Assembly: GCA_002787295.1 (NCBI GenBank)
Contig: PCWJ01000036.1
Coordinates: 3,604 to 9,082 of the forward strand
Source: Candidatus Nealsonbacteria bacterium CG11_big_fil_rev_8_21_14_0_20_37_68
GTDB taxonomy: Bacteria > Patescibacteriota > Minisyncoccia > Minisyncoccales > GCA-002782225
Direction of reading: 5' to 3'
Length of the DNA stretch: 5,479 nucleotides
How positions within the stretch are numbered: the stretch's first letter is position 1; each line of letters starts with the position of its first letter. Below the pieces are notes generated by a model that was given only the letters and a program-made list of their open reading frames with translations, searched no databases and was not told the DNA's origin. Below are positions 1 through 5,427 of this stretch, piece by piece. A program made the translations under genes and the position numbers.

Positions 1-2
1 TG

Positions 3-470
3 GGGTTGGGGATAGGAGTAGTGTGGCCAAAATATCAAGATTATAAAGTTTTGAAATTAGGGGTCGAAAAGAAAAAAATCGAGCTTTCATATCACCAGCA
101 ATATTTCGCCGAACTTAAAGAAATCGATTCAAAATTAAGCAAATATGAGGTCGCTCTTTCCAAGATAGATTATGCTCTCCCAGCTGATTTTTCTCTTCCA
201 GCCTTTTTTGCAAATTTACAAAGAATTGCTTCTCAGTCGGGGATGATTTTAAGCCAGATTGGTGAAGGTCCCATTCAAAAAACTGGAGCCATTCAAGAGC
301 GTTCTTTCTCTCTTTCTCTTTCTGGCAGCTTTTCTAATTTTAAGAATTTTCTCTCTGCTTTAGAAAAGTCGGCAAAATTAATAGAGGTAGAGAATTTTAG
401 TTTCACTTCTCTGAAGTCGGCAGAAGAGAGTATTTCTTTTACAGTTTCAATAAAAACATATTCTTATTAA
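3..470 (+). CDS. pilO: Type IV pilus alignment protein PilO, 5'-truncated by window edge
   Basis: PilO is a bitopic inner-membrane protein that pairs with PilN and couples the cytoplasmic ATPase/PilM side of the type IV pilus machine to the outside. The reading frame is already open at base 3, so the true start and most of the membrane helix lie upstream; the TTG at base 6 should be read as leucine, not as a start. Numbering from base 6, residues 1-8 (…GIGVVWP) look like the end of a membrane helix, about 10-55 are a charged K/E-rich coiled coil, 58-80 carry the PilO-like stretch LPADFSLPAFFANLQ…SQSGM, and 80-154 fit the C-terminal ferredoxin-like domain with alternating hydrophobic strands. 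The identification rests on this layout and on the pilB, pilT and pilC genes downstream. pilM and pilN are expected just upstream but cannot be seen. The stop codon is at 468-470. Confidence 0.85.
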   Translation, partial: GLGIGVVWPKYQDYKVLKLGVEKKKIELSYHQQYFAELKEIDSKLSKYEVALSKIDYALPADFSLPAFFANLQRIASQSGMILSQIGEGPIQKTGAIQERSFSLSLSGSFSNFKNFLSALEKSAKLIEVENFSFTSLKSAEESISFTVSIKTYSY

Positions 471-681
471 AAGATAACCGCTCGGGAATACAACTTTCGG
501 TACACGCTCGCTCGTTCCAGCGACGAGCTCGCTCAGGTCCTCGGCAAAATTTCCCGACTTCGTCGGGAACCAAGCAATTTTGCCTGCGGACTCCAACCCA
601 CCCACCGCCCTCCCGCCGAAGGCGGGCCCCTGTCCCGAAAGTTGATTCCCTCTCTATTAATTCGTAATTCGTAGGTTTATG
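469..681 (+). repeat. Structured intergenic element, copy A
   Basis: This GC-rich element fills the gap between pilO and the next gene. Stems visible by eye: outer stem 484-500 with 635-650 (16 bp, A490 bulged); hairpin 510-515/523-528 with loop TCCAGCG; a short stem 537-540/588-591; arm 543-551/576-584; apical hairpin 551-558/562-569 with loop TTC; unpaired linker CCAAGC at 570-575. An additional hairpin, 612-617/621-626 with a GAA loop, is absent from copy B. The first 17 bases (469-485) and last 24 bases (658-681) are identical to copy B at 4008-4187, while the stem sequences differ with compensating changes. It could be a cis-acting RNA structure or a palindromic mobile repeat; no family is recognised. 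There is no plausible protein-coding frame in it. Confidence 0.85.
658..681 (+). promoter_or_regulatory. Conserved start-codon leader with TAATTCG tandem repeat
   Basis: Two copies of TAATTCG are followed by TAGGTTT and the ATG of the small membrane protein gene. The same 24 bases, including the ATG, precede pilC at 4164-4187. The only Shine-Dalgarno-like bases are AGG, three bases from the start codon, so this is a weak ribosome site in the classical sense. Its exact conservation in front of two unrelated genes supports both start assignments and suggests the leader is part of the repeated element. Confidence 0.6.
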
Positions 682-948
682 GCTATTACTTTCGGAGTAT
701 ATCAAAAAAAGGAAAAAAAATTGATTTTAATTGTTGCCATCGTTCTGGTAATAGGAGGATTAATAGCCGGAATTGTTCTATTAAGACAAAAGCCCGTCTC
801 TTTGTTTTTAGAAATTCCCAAGCCCCAAGCCCCGAAGATAAATTGGCAAACCATTTCTGACCCTCGGATAGAAACACTTCAACCCTTAACAGAAATTCCC
901 CCTTTAACCGAAAAACCAGGCAGAGAAAATCCCTTTTTACCCTATTAA
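679..948 (+). CDS. Small single-pass membrane protein of the pilus operon, possibly PilP-like
   Basis: An 89-residue protein with a short lysine-rich cytoplasmic N-terminus (QKKEKK, residues 9-14), one hydrophobic helix at about 15-35 (LILIVAIVLVIGGLIAGIVLL), then a proline-rich extracytoplasmic tail ending in GRENPFLPY. The positive residues before the helix predict N-in, C-out topology. Its place directly after pilO, and the terminal GR-x-NPF motif, recall PilP, which follows PilO in proteobacterial operons and has a proline-rich linker and similar NPF/DPF motifs. It has no lipobox cysteine and no room for the PilP beta domain, so a PilP function is only a suggestion. It may be a cut-down partner of PilN/PilO in a lineage lacking an outer-membrane secretin. 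The ATG is chosen because it ends the conserved leader shared with pilC. It is certainly in the operon; its function is unknown. Confidence 0.75.
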   Translation: MAITFGVYQKKEKKLILIVAIVLVIGGLIAGIVLLRQKPVSLFLEIPKPQAPKINWQTISDPRIETLQPLTEIPPLTEKPGRENPFLPY

Positions 949-952
949 ACAT

Positions 953-1020
953 TAACTTAATAACTTATAACCGATAACTTACAACAGTTATTAGTTGTAA
1001 GGTTGTTGGTTGTTAAGTTA
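953..1020 (+). repeat. Long imperfect hairpin in the spacer before pilB
   Basis: Nearly the whole 79-base spacer forms one stem-loop. The apex is CTTACAAC (978-985) with GTTGTAAG (994-1001) around an 8-base loop. It extends through 969-977 with 1003-1011 (9 pairs, two of them G-U, G1002 bulged), then 953-961 with 1012-1020 (9 pairs), leaving 962-968 as a one-sided internal loop. About 26 pairs form in total. The sequence is built from TAACTTA/TAAGTTA-like words. There is no T tract after it, so it is not a standard terminator. The pilB start codon lies 7 bases beyond its foot. Confidence 0.7.
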
Positions 1021-1027
1021 CGCAAGG

Positions 1028-2737
1028 ATGGCCTCTTTACTCGATAGACTGGTTCAATTAAAAAAACTAACCAGAGCTCAAGCCACCGAATTAGAAAAAA
1101 TCATAAAAACCACCCACAAAAGAGAAGAGGAGGTAATTTTAGAAAAAAAGATAGTTTCAGAGGATTTTTTACTTGACTTAAAAAGCAAAGAACTAAAAAT
1201 TCCCTCAAGGGTAGTTTATCCCGAAGATGTTTCCTTGCTGGTGTTGGAATTAATTCCGGAGGATTCCGCCAGGTACTATCAAATGATTCCCCTCGAAAAA
1301 AAAGCTAATATTTTGGAAGTGGGAATGGTTTACCCGGAGGATCTAAAAACCAAAGAAGCTTTAAAATTTTTAGCCCGCCAGGCCAAGTTTTCCTACAAAA
1401 TTTATTTAATTAGTTTAAGTAATTTTGAAAAGCTTCTAAGGAAATACCGGGGTTTAAAAGAAGAGGTGGTTGAGGCCTTAGGAGAACTGGAGGTAGAAAA
1501 ACCAAAAAAGGCAATTGGAGGAGAGGAGGTGAAAAGAATGGCCGAACGTGCCCCGATTAGCAAAATAGTAGCGGTAATGCTCAGGCACGCCGTAGACGGA
1601 GGGGCTTCAGATATTCATATTGAACCAACTAAAACTAAATTAAGAGTTCGATATCGAACCTTAGGCCGACTTTACTCCTCCTTATTTTTACCAATTACCG
1701 TTCATCCTTCGGTAGTAGCTAGGGTTAAAATCCTCTCCGAATTAAAAATTGACGAAACTAGAATTCCCCAGGATGGGAGATTTAGTGCTAAAATGGCGGG
1801 GAGAAGAATTGATTTTCGGGTTTCTACCTTTCCCACTTCGGCCGGAGAAAAAGTGGCAATTAGGATTTTGGATCCAGAAAAAGGTTTTAGGCCCTTTGAG
1901 AGATTGGGACTGGAGGGCAGAAATTTTGAAGCAATAAAAGATTCAATTCAAAAGCCCTTTGGAATGATTTTAGCTACCGGTCCCACCGGTTCCGGCAAGA
2001 CCACCACTCTCTATGCAATCTTGCGAATTTTAAACAAGGAGGAAGTAAACGTAATGACCTTAGAAGATCCAATAGAGTATTATATGGATGGAGTAAATCA
2101 ATCTCAGGTTAGGCCCGACATCGGATATACTTTTGCTGAAGGCCTCAGGCATATTATGCGGCAAGACCCGGACATTATTATGGTAGGAGAAATTAGAGAT
2201 GAAGAAACTGCTTCCCTAGCTATTCACTCTGCTTTAACCGGGCATTTAGTTTTATCTAGTCTACATACTAACAATGCGGTGGGAGTAATACCGAGGTTGG
2301 TGGACATGGGAGTAGAACCATTTTTAATTCCTCCCACTCTAAATATTGCCATTGCTCAGAGATTGATAAGGATACTATGCCCTGACTGCAAAAAAAGAAT
2401 AAAAGCCAGTCCAGAAGTTCGAAATTTAATTTTAAAAGAGGTGGAGGCAATGCCTGAATCAATTCGGCAAAAAGTAGAGGTACCTTCTCCTTTATATATT
2501 TATGGGGCCGGAGGATGCAAAAAATGTGATAACACTGGTTTTGTCGATCAGGCCGGTATTTTTGAAGTATTAACCATGACCCCAGAGTTAGGTCAATTAA
2601 TTTTACAGACACTTTCGGAGGCAGAAATCGAAAAAGAAGCCAAAAGGCAGGGAAGAATTACCATGCGTCAAGATGGAATGTTTAAAGTATTAGATGGGAG
2701 AACTACCATTGAAGAGATAATAAGAGTAACAAAGTAA
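1028..2737 (+). CDS. pilB: Type IV pilus assembly ATPase PilB (GspE/PulE family)
   Basis: A cytoplasmic hexameric ATPase that powers pilin polymerisation through the platform protein PilC. At 569 residues it has the normal family length. Residues about 1-150 form an N-terminal MshEN/T2SSE_N-like region, though I do not see the usual RLG-type c-di-GMP motif. The N2 domain holds ASDIHIEP (193-200). The ATPase core has Walker A GPTGSGKT (318-325), an Asp box VMTLEDPIEY (342-351), Walker B DIIMVGEIRD (382-391) and His box ALTGHLVLSSLHTN (402-415). Cysteines 451/454 and 497/500 form the CxxC pairs of the zinc-binding domain typical of PilB/GspE and absent from PilT. I start at the ATG at 1028 because family homology begins there and the in-frame TTG at 1010 lies inside the hairpin. 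AGG abuts the ATG with no spacing, so the ribosome site is poor. A strong internal site is described separately. Confidence 0.95.
   Translation: MASLLDRLVQLKKLTRAQATELEKIIKTTHKREEEVILEKKIVSEDFLLDLKSKELKIPSRVVYPEDVSLLVLELIPEDSARYYQMIPLEKKANILEVGMVYPEDLKTKEALKFLARQAKFSYKIYLISLSNFEKLLRKYRGLKEEVVEALGELEVEKPKKAIGGEEVKRMAERAPISKIVAVMLRHAVDGGASDIHIEPTKTKLRVRYRTLGRLYSSLFLPITVHPSVVARVKILSELKIDETRIPQDGRFSAKMAGRRIDFRVSTFPTSAGEKVAIRILDPEKGFRPFERLGLEGRNFEAIKDSIQKPFGMILATGPTGSGKTTTLYAILRILNKEEVNVMTLEDPIEYYMDGVNQSQVRPDIGYTFAEGLRHIMRQDPDIIMVGEIRDEETASLAIHSALTGHLVLSSLHTNNAVGVIPRLVDMGVEPFLIPPTLNIAIAQRLIRILCPDCKKRIKASPEVRNLILKEVEAMPESIRQKVEVPSPLYIYGAGGCKKCDNTGFVDQAGIFEVLTMTPELGQLILQTLSEAEIEKEAKRQGRITMRQDGMFKVLDGRTTIEEIIRVTK
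1524..1540 (+). promoter_or_regulatory. Strong internal Shine-Dalgarno and in-frame ATG within pilB
   Basis: AGGAGGTGA at 1524-1532 is a 9-base match to the complement of the 16S rRNA 3' tail. AGGAGGT is followed by 7 bases and an ATG (1538-1540) in the pilB frame, at Met171 (VKRMAERAPISK). Translation from here would give a 399-residue protein with the N2 domain, ATPase core and zinc domain but without the N-terminal domain. No assigned start in this window has a comparable ribosome site. Glu/Val codons in GGEEV could create the sequence by chance, so use as a start is unproven. Confidence 0.4.
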
Positions 2738-2760
2738 ATCAAAAATAAGTCATCCCAAAT

Positions 2761-2940
2761 CGGAGAGGGGTCGGGAGCCCCGCACCTTTTTCAGTAAAAG
2801 CTTGGGGTTATGGAAGGATATAAGGCGAAGCCGCCTATCGGTTTTGATTATTTGTTACCGCAAGCCTTCAGAAAAAAAGGTGCGGGGTCTAAGGAGCGGT
2901 GTTAGCCGAGCGAAGCGAGGCGTGCCGCGACCTAACTCCC
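2761..2940 (+). repeat. GC-rich structured element between pilB and pilT
   Basis: The 211-base gap between pilB and pilT holds a folded element whose sequence is unlike copies A and B. The main arm is a perfect 14-bp stem, 2778-2791 (CCCCGCACCTTTTT) with 2874-2887, continued by 2800-2804/2861-2865 and topped by 2823-2827/2832-2836 (or GGC-GAA-GCC at 2824-2832). A second arm at 2905-2921 reads GCC-GA-GC-GAA-GC-GA-GGC: Watson-Crick pairs flanking tandem G-A mismatches and a GAA loop. The outer stem 2762-2773 with 2929-2939 (GGAG…GGTCG/CGACC…CTCC) is weaker and has an internal loop. Its right foot is 9 bases before the pilT ATG. It is open in the pilT frame but reads as low-complexity Arg/Ser/Gly sequence, so I treat it as noncoding. 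Confidence 0.7.
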
Positions 2941-2948
2941 TGTTACCA

Positions 2949-4016
2949 ATGGATTATCAACAAAAACTCCAAAAACTATTATTTACAGTCTCTGAAAAAA
3001 AAGCGTCCGATCTTCATCTTTCAGATAGCCATCCTCCCATACTAAGAATTCATGGTCAATTGACTCCTTTGATTAAAGAAGAAATATTATCAGGCGAGGA
3101 CACTCGAGGGTTAGCCTTTGCTCTAATGAAAGAAGATCAAAGAGAAAGATTTTTGCAAAAAAAAGAAATCGATTTCTCTTATAGTCTTGGAAAGGAAGCC
3201 AGATTCAGAGTGAATGCTTTCCTTGAAATGGGTAATATTGCGGTTGCCCTGAGATTAATTCCAAACAAGATTCAGACTATTGCCGAGTTAAGTCTTCCCC
3301 CCATTTTGCATCAATTTACCAAAAGCAAACAAGGGTTTGTTTTAATAACCGGTCCTTCTGGTCAGGGAAAGTCTACAACTTTGGCCGCTTTAATAGACGA
3401 AATTAATCATACCAGGTTTTCTCACATTATTACTATTGAAGATCCAATTGAGTATATTTTTAAAGACGACAAATCGATTGTTGACCAAAGGGAAGTTTAC
3501 TCCGATACCCTTAGTTTTGCTAGGGCTTTAAAATCTACCTTTCGTCAGGACCCGGACGTGATTATGGTTGGAGAGATGAGGGACCCGGTAACTATGGCTA
3601 CTGCCATTACGGCAGCCGAAACCGGGCACCTGGTTTTTGCTACCTTGCATACCAATTCCGCAGCTCAAACTGTCCACCGGATTGTCGATAGTTTTCCCCC
3701 AGGACAACAAGATCAAATTCGAGCTCAATTGTCAGGCAGTTTATTGGGCGTGGTTTCCCAACGACTTATTCCCAGAATTAAAGGAGGTTTAATTCCTGCC
3801 TGCGAAGTAATGCTTCAAACACCGGCCATAGCTAATCTAATTCGAGAGAATAAAATCCACGAAATCCCCTTGGTAATTGATACTTCAACGGAATTAGGAA
3901 TGATTTCTTTAAATCGATCCCTGGCTAATCTGGTAAAAGATAAAAAAATTAGCTTAGAGGATGCCAGGAATTATTCTTTAAATCTTATTGAATTGGAAAA
4001 TCTTATAAAAAGATAA
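2949..4016 (+). CDS. pilT: Type IV pilus retraction ATPase PilT
   Basis: A cytoplasmic hexameric ATPase that drives pilus disassembly and retraction, needed for twitching and usually for DNA uptake. It has 355 residues, the usual PilT length, and lacks the N-terminal domain and zinc cysteines of PilB. Visible features: ASDLHLS (19-25) in the N-terminal PAS-like domain, Walker A GPSGQGKST (135-143; the usual family form is GPTGSGKST), Asp box ITIEDPIEYI (161-170), Walker B DVIMVGEMRD (203-212) and His box AETGHLVFATLHTN (223-236). AIANLIRE (293-300) corresponds to the PilT hallmark AIRNLIRE, with Arg replaced by Ala. The ATG at 2949 gives the standard PilT N-terminus; the frame stays open upstream to a TTG at 2802, but that stretch is the structured spacer. 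No Shine-Dalgarno is visible. The last two codons and the stop (AAA AGA TAA) lie inside the shared left end of element B. Confidence 0.95.
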   Translation: MDYQQKLQKLLFTVSEKKASDLHLSDSHPPILRIHGQLTPLIKEEILSGEDTRGLAFALMKEDQRERFLQKKEIDFSYSLGKEARFRVNAFLEMGNIAVALRLIPNKIQTIAELSLPPILHQFTKSKQGFVLITGPSGQGKSTTLAALIDEINHTRFSHIITIEDPIEYIFKDDKSIVDQREVYSDTLSFARALKSTFRQDPDVIMVGEMRDPVTMATAITAAETGHLVFATLHTNSAAQTVHRIVDSFPPGQQDQIRAQLSGSLLGVVSQRLIPRIKGGLIPACEVMLQTPAIANLIRENKIHEIPLVIDTSTELGMISLNRSLANLVKDKKISLEDARNYSLNLIELENLIKR

Positions 4017-4187
4017 CCGCTCGGCAACTGCTTCGGAGAACCGCTCGCTTCTTCCAGCGAGAAGCTCGCTTAGTCCTCGCAAGTTTTCGCCGATTTCATC
4101 GGCGAACCAAGCAAACTCGCTCCGGATGTTCTCCTCAGCAGTTGCCTCGCTCCCTATTTTTTATAATTCGTAATTCGTAGGTTTATG
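4008..4187 (+). repeat. Structured intergenic element, copy B
   Basis: A relative of the element at 469-681, between pilT and pilC. Stems: outer stem 4023-4032/4137-4146 plus 4035-4041/4128-4134 (17 bp with a 2x2 internal loop); hairpin 4047-4052/4060-4065 with loop TCCAGCG; short stem 4073-4076/4124-4127; arm 4079-4086/4113-4120 with one A-C mismatch; apical hairpin 4086-4094/4098-4106 with loop TTC; linker CCAAGC at 4107-4112. Loops, linker and both ends match copy A while the stems differ in a compensated way. The left end includes the pilT stop codon and the right end includes the pilC start codon. CTCGCT recurs four times near the stem feet. T6 at 4157-4162 lies 10 bases beyond the outer stem, too far for a standard terminator. 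Confidence 0.85.
4164..4187 (+). promoter_or_regulatory. Conserved start-codon leader of pilC
   Basis: This stretch is identical over 24 bases to 658-681: two TAATTCG units, TAGGTTT and the ATG of pilC. AGG three bases before the ATG is the only Shine-Dalgarno-like sequence. The match fixes the pilC start and marks the right boundary of element B. Confidence 0.6.
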
Positions 4188-5396
4188 AAGTTTAAATATT
4201 GGGCCAGAACCAAAGAGGGAAGAATTCAAACTGGAATAATCGAGGCTTCTTCAAAAGAAGTAGCGGTGGGTGTTTTAAAATCCAACCAATTATATGTAAC
4301 CGGCATTGAATCAACCGAAGCTGCTCCAATTTGGGCAAGACAAATTAAATTATTTGAAAGAGTTTCAGCTACAGATTTGGTGATGTTTTCCCGGCAACTG
4401 TCAGTGATGTTTACATCCGGAGTTCCTTTATCCGAGGCATTAACAGCGATAGCGGAGCAGATTAAAAAAGCTAAGTTTAAAGAAAAAATTTTAGAGTTAG
4501 CCCAGACGGTAGAAGGAGGAAGTACTTTTTCAAAGGCTCTTTCTCGTTTTCCAGAACTTTTTTCGGACTTTTATGTTTCGGTAGTAAAAGCGGGGGAAGT
4601 TTCTGGAACCATGGGGAAATCTCTAGTCTATTTAGCCGACCACTTAGAAAGAGAATACAATCTTCGTTCCAGGTTAAAGGGAGCAATGATTTATCCTGCC
4701 CTGGTTGTTGTGGCAACGATTGGAGTTTTTGTTTTGATGACCGTTTTTATTATGCCTCAGCTAATAGCAGTTTTAGAAGGGTCGAAAGTAGAACCTCCGG
4801 CCATTACCAAAGTAGCAATCGGGTTGTCTTATTTTATGCGGAATTGGTGGTGGGTTGGATTAATTTTGGTTACAGCTCTGGCGGCTGGAGGTTGGCGATA
4901 CTCAAAAACCCTAGAGGGAAAGGCGGTTTTTGACAATCTTTATTTAAAAATACCCGGGGTAGGGGGTTTTTTAAAAAAGCTTTATTTAGCCAGATTCGCT
5001 GAAAATCTTTCTACTTTAATTTCTGGCGGTCTCCCTATTAGTCAGGCCTTAGAGGTATCAGGGAGAATAGTGGGAAACAATGTTTATCAGAAAATTATTT
5101 TTGAGGCCAGAGACCGGGTAACCAAAGGAGAGTCAATTACGGCAGTTTTTGCCAGTTATCCTGGATTTTTTACTTCATTATTTTGTCAGATGAGTTTGGT
5201 TGGAGAAAAAACCGGACACATTGATAAAACCGTAATGACCATAGCCAATTTCTACGAAGAAGAAATAAATCGAACTACCGAGAATTTGGTGAATATTTTA
5301 GAGCCAATTTTGATTTTAGTTTTGGGAGGAATGGTGGGATTATTAATGGCAGCGGTAGTTATTCCCCTATACCAAATCTCTGCCGGCGGTTTATAA
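4185..5396 (+). CDS. pilC: Type IV pilus inner-membrane platform protein PilC (GspF family)
   Basis: The polytopic membrane protein on which PilB and PilT act; it is thought to transmit ATPase rotation to add or extract pilin subunits. It has 403 residues, normal for PilC. The N-terminus MKFKYWARTKEGRIQTGIIEA is the typical GspF/PilC opening. Two homologous GspF domains follow: the first around 64-190, with FSRQLSVMFTSGVPLSEAL (68-86), and the second around 267-390, with FAENLSTLISGGLPISQAL (271-289). Each contains the family's VKAGEVSG- or VGEKTGH-like turn (134-141 and 339-345). Hydrophobic helices lie at about 170-192, 219-237 and 373-396, giving the usual three membrane spans. The gene is intact and is the last one of the visible operon. 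No clear intrinsic terminator follows; a promoter for the next gene begins about 30 bases after the stop. Confidence 0.95.
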   Translation: MKFKYWARTKEGRIQTGIIEASSKEVAVGVLKSNQLYVTGIESTEAAPIWARQIKLFERVSATDLVMFSRQLSVMFTSGVPLSEALTAIAEQIKKAKFKEKILELAQTVEGGSTFSKALSRFPELFSDFYVSVVKAGEVSGTMGKSLVYLADHLEREYNLRSRLKGAMIYPALVVVATIGVFVLMTVFIMPQLIAVLEGSKVEPPAITKVAIGLSYFMRNWWWVGLILVTALAAGGWRYSKTLEGKAVFDNLYLKIPGVGGFLKKLYLARFAENLSTLISGGLPISQALEVSGRIVGNNVYQKIIFEARDRVTKGESITAVFASYPGFFTSLFCQMSLVGEKTGHIDKTVMTIANFYEEEINRTTENLVNILEPILILVLGGMVGLLMAAVVIPLYQISAGGL

Positions 5397-5416
5397 AAAC
5401 ATAAGAACAAATTTAT

Positions 5417-5425
5417 TTATCCACA
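5417..5425 (+). promoter_or_regulatory. DnaA-box consensus match TTATCCACA
   Basis: TTATCCACA is an exact match to the consensus 9-mer bound by DnaA. It lies two bases upstream of the -35 element of the promoter at 5428-5453. Its CCACA also forms an inverted repeat with TGTGG at 5443-5447, 17 bases apart, which spans the promoter like an operator. A single 9-mer in AT-rich DNA may be chance; no cluster of boxes indicates an origin. Confidence 0.3.
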
Positions 5426-5427
5426 GG

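Noticed and set aside
612..626. Hairpin CCCGCC-GAA-GGCGGG as a terminator after pilO
   Set aside because: No T tract follows on either strand; it is a side hairpin of element A.
439..705. Minus-strand open frame of 88 codons across element A
   Set aside because: It runs through both strands of palindromic stems and overlaps the ends of two good genes; the product is Arg/Gly/Glu-rich with no domain. The fold explains the open frame better.
1010..1027. TTG start of pilB at 1010
   Set aside because: It lies within the 3' arm of the hairpin, adds six residues without family support and has no ribosome site.
2036..2056. Second internal Shine-Dalgarno (AAGGAGG) before in-frame ATG at 2054 in pilB
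   Set aside because: Spacing is long (11 bases) and a start here would cut the ATPase core after Walker A, giving a useless fragment. It shows such motifs can arise from Lys/Glu codons, which lowers confidence in the 1524 site.
2802..2948. N-terminal extension of PilT from TTG at 2802
   Set aside because: The 49 added residues are low-complexity Arg/Ser/Gly sequence encoded by the structured spacer, and PilT homology begins at the ATG at 2949.
4128..4162. Intrinsic terminator formed by the outer stem of element B plus T6
   Set aside because: The T tract is 10 bases from the stem, and the stem closes a 125-base region rather than a compact hairpin; pilC follows at once in the same direction.
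469..4187. CRISPR array or tandem repeat
   Set aside because: Only two distant copies with diverged interiors; no regular repeat-spacer pattern.
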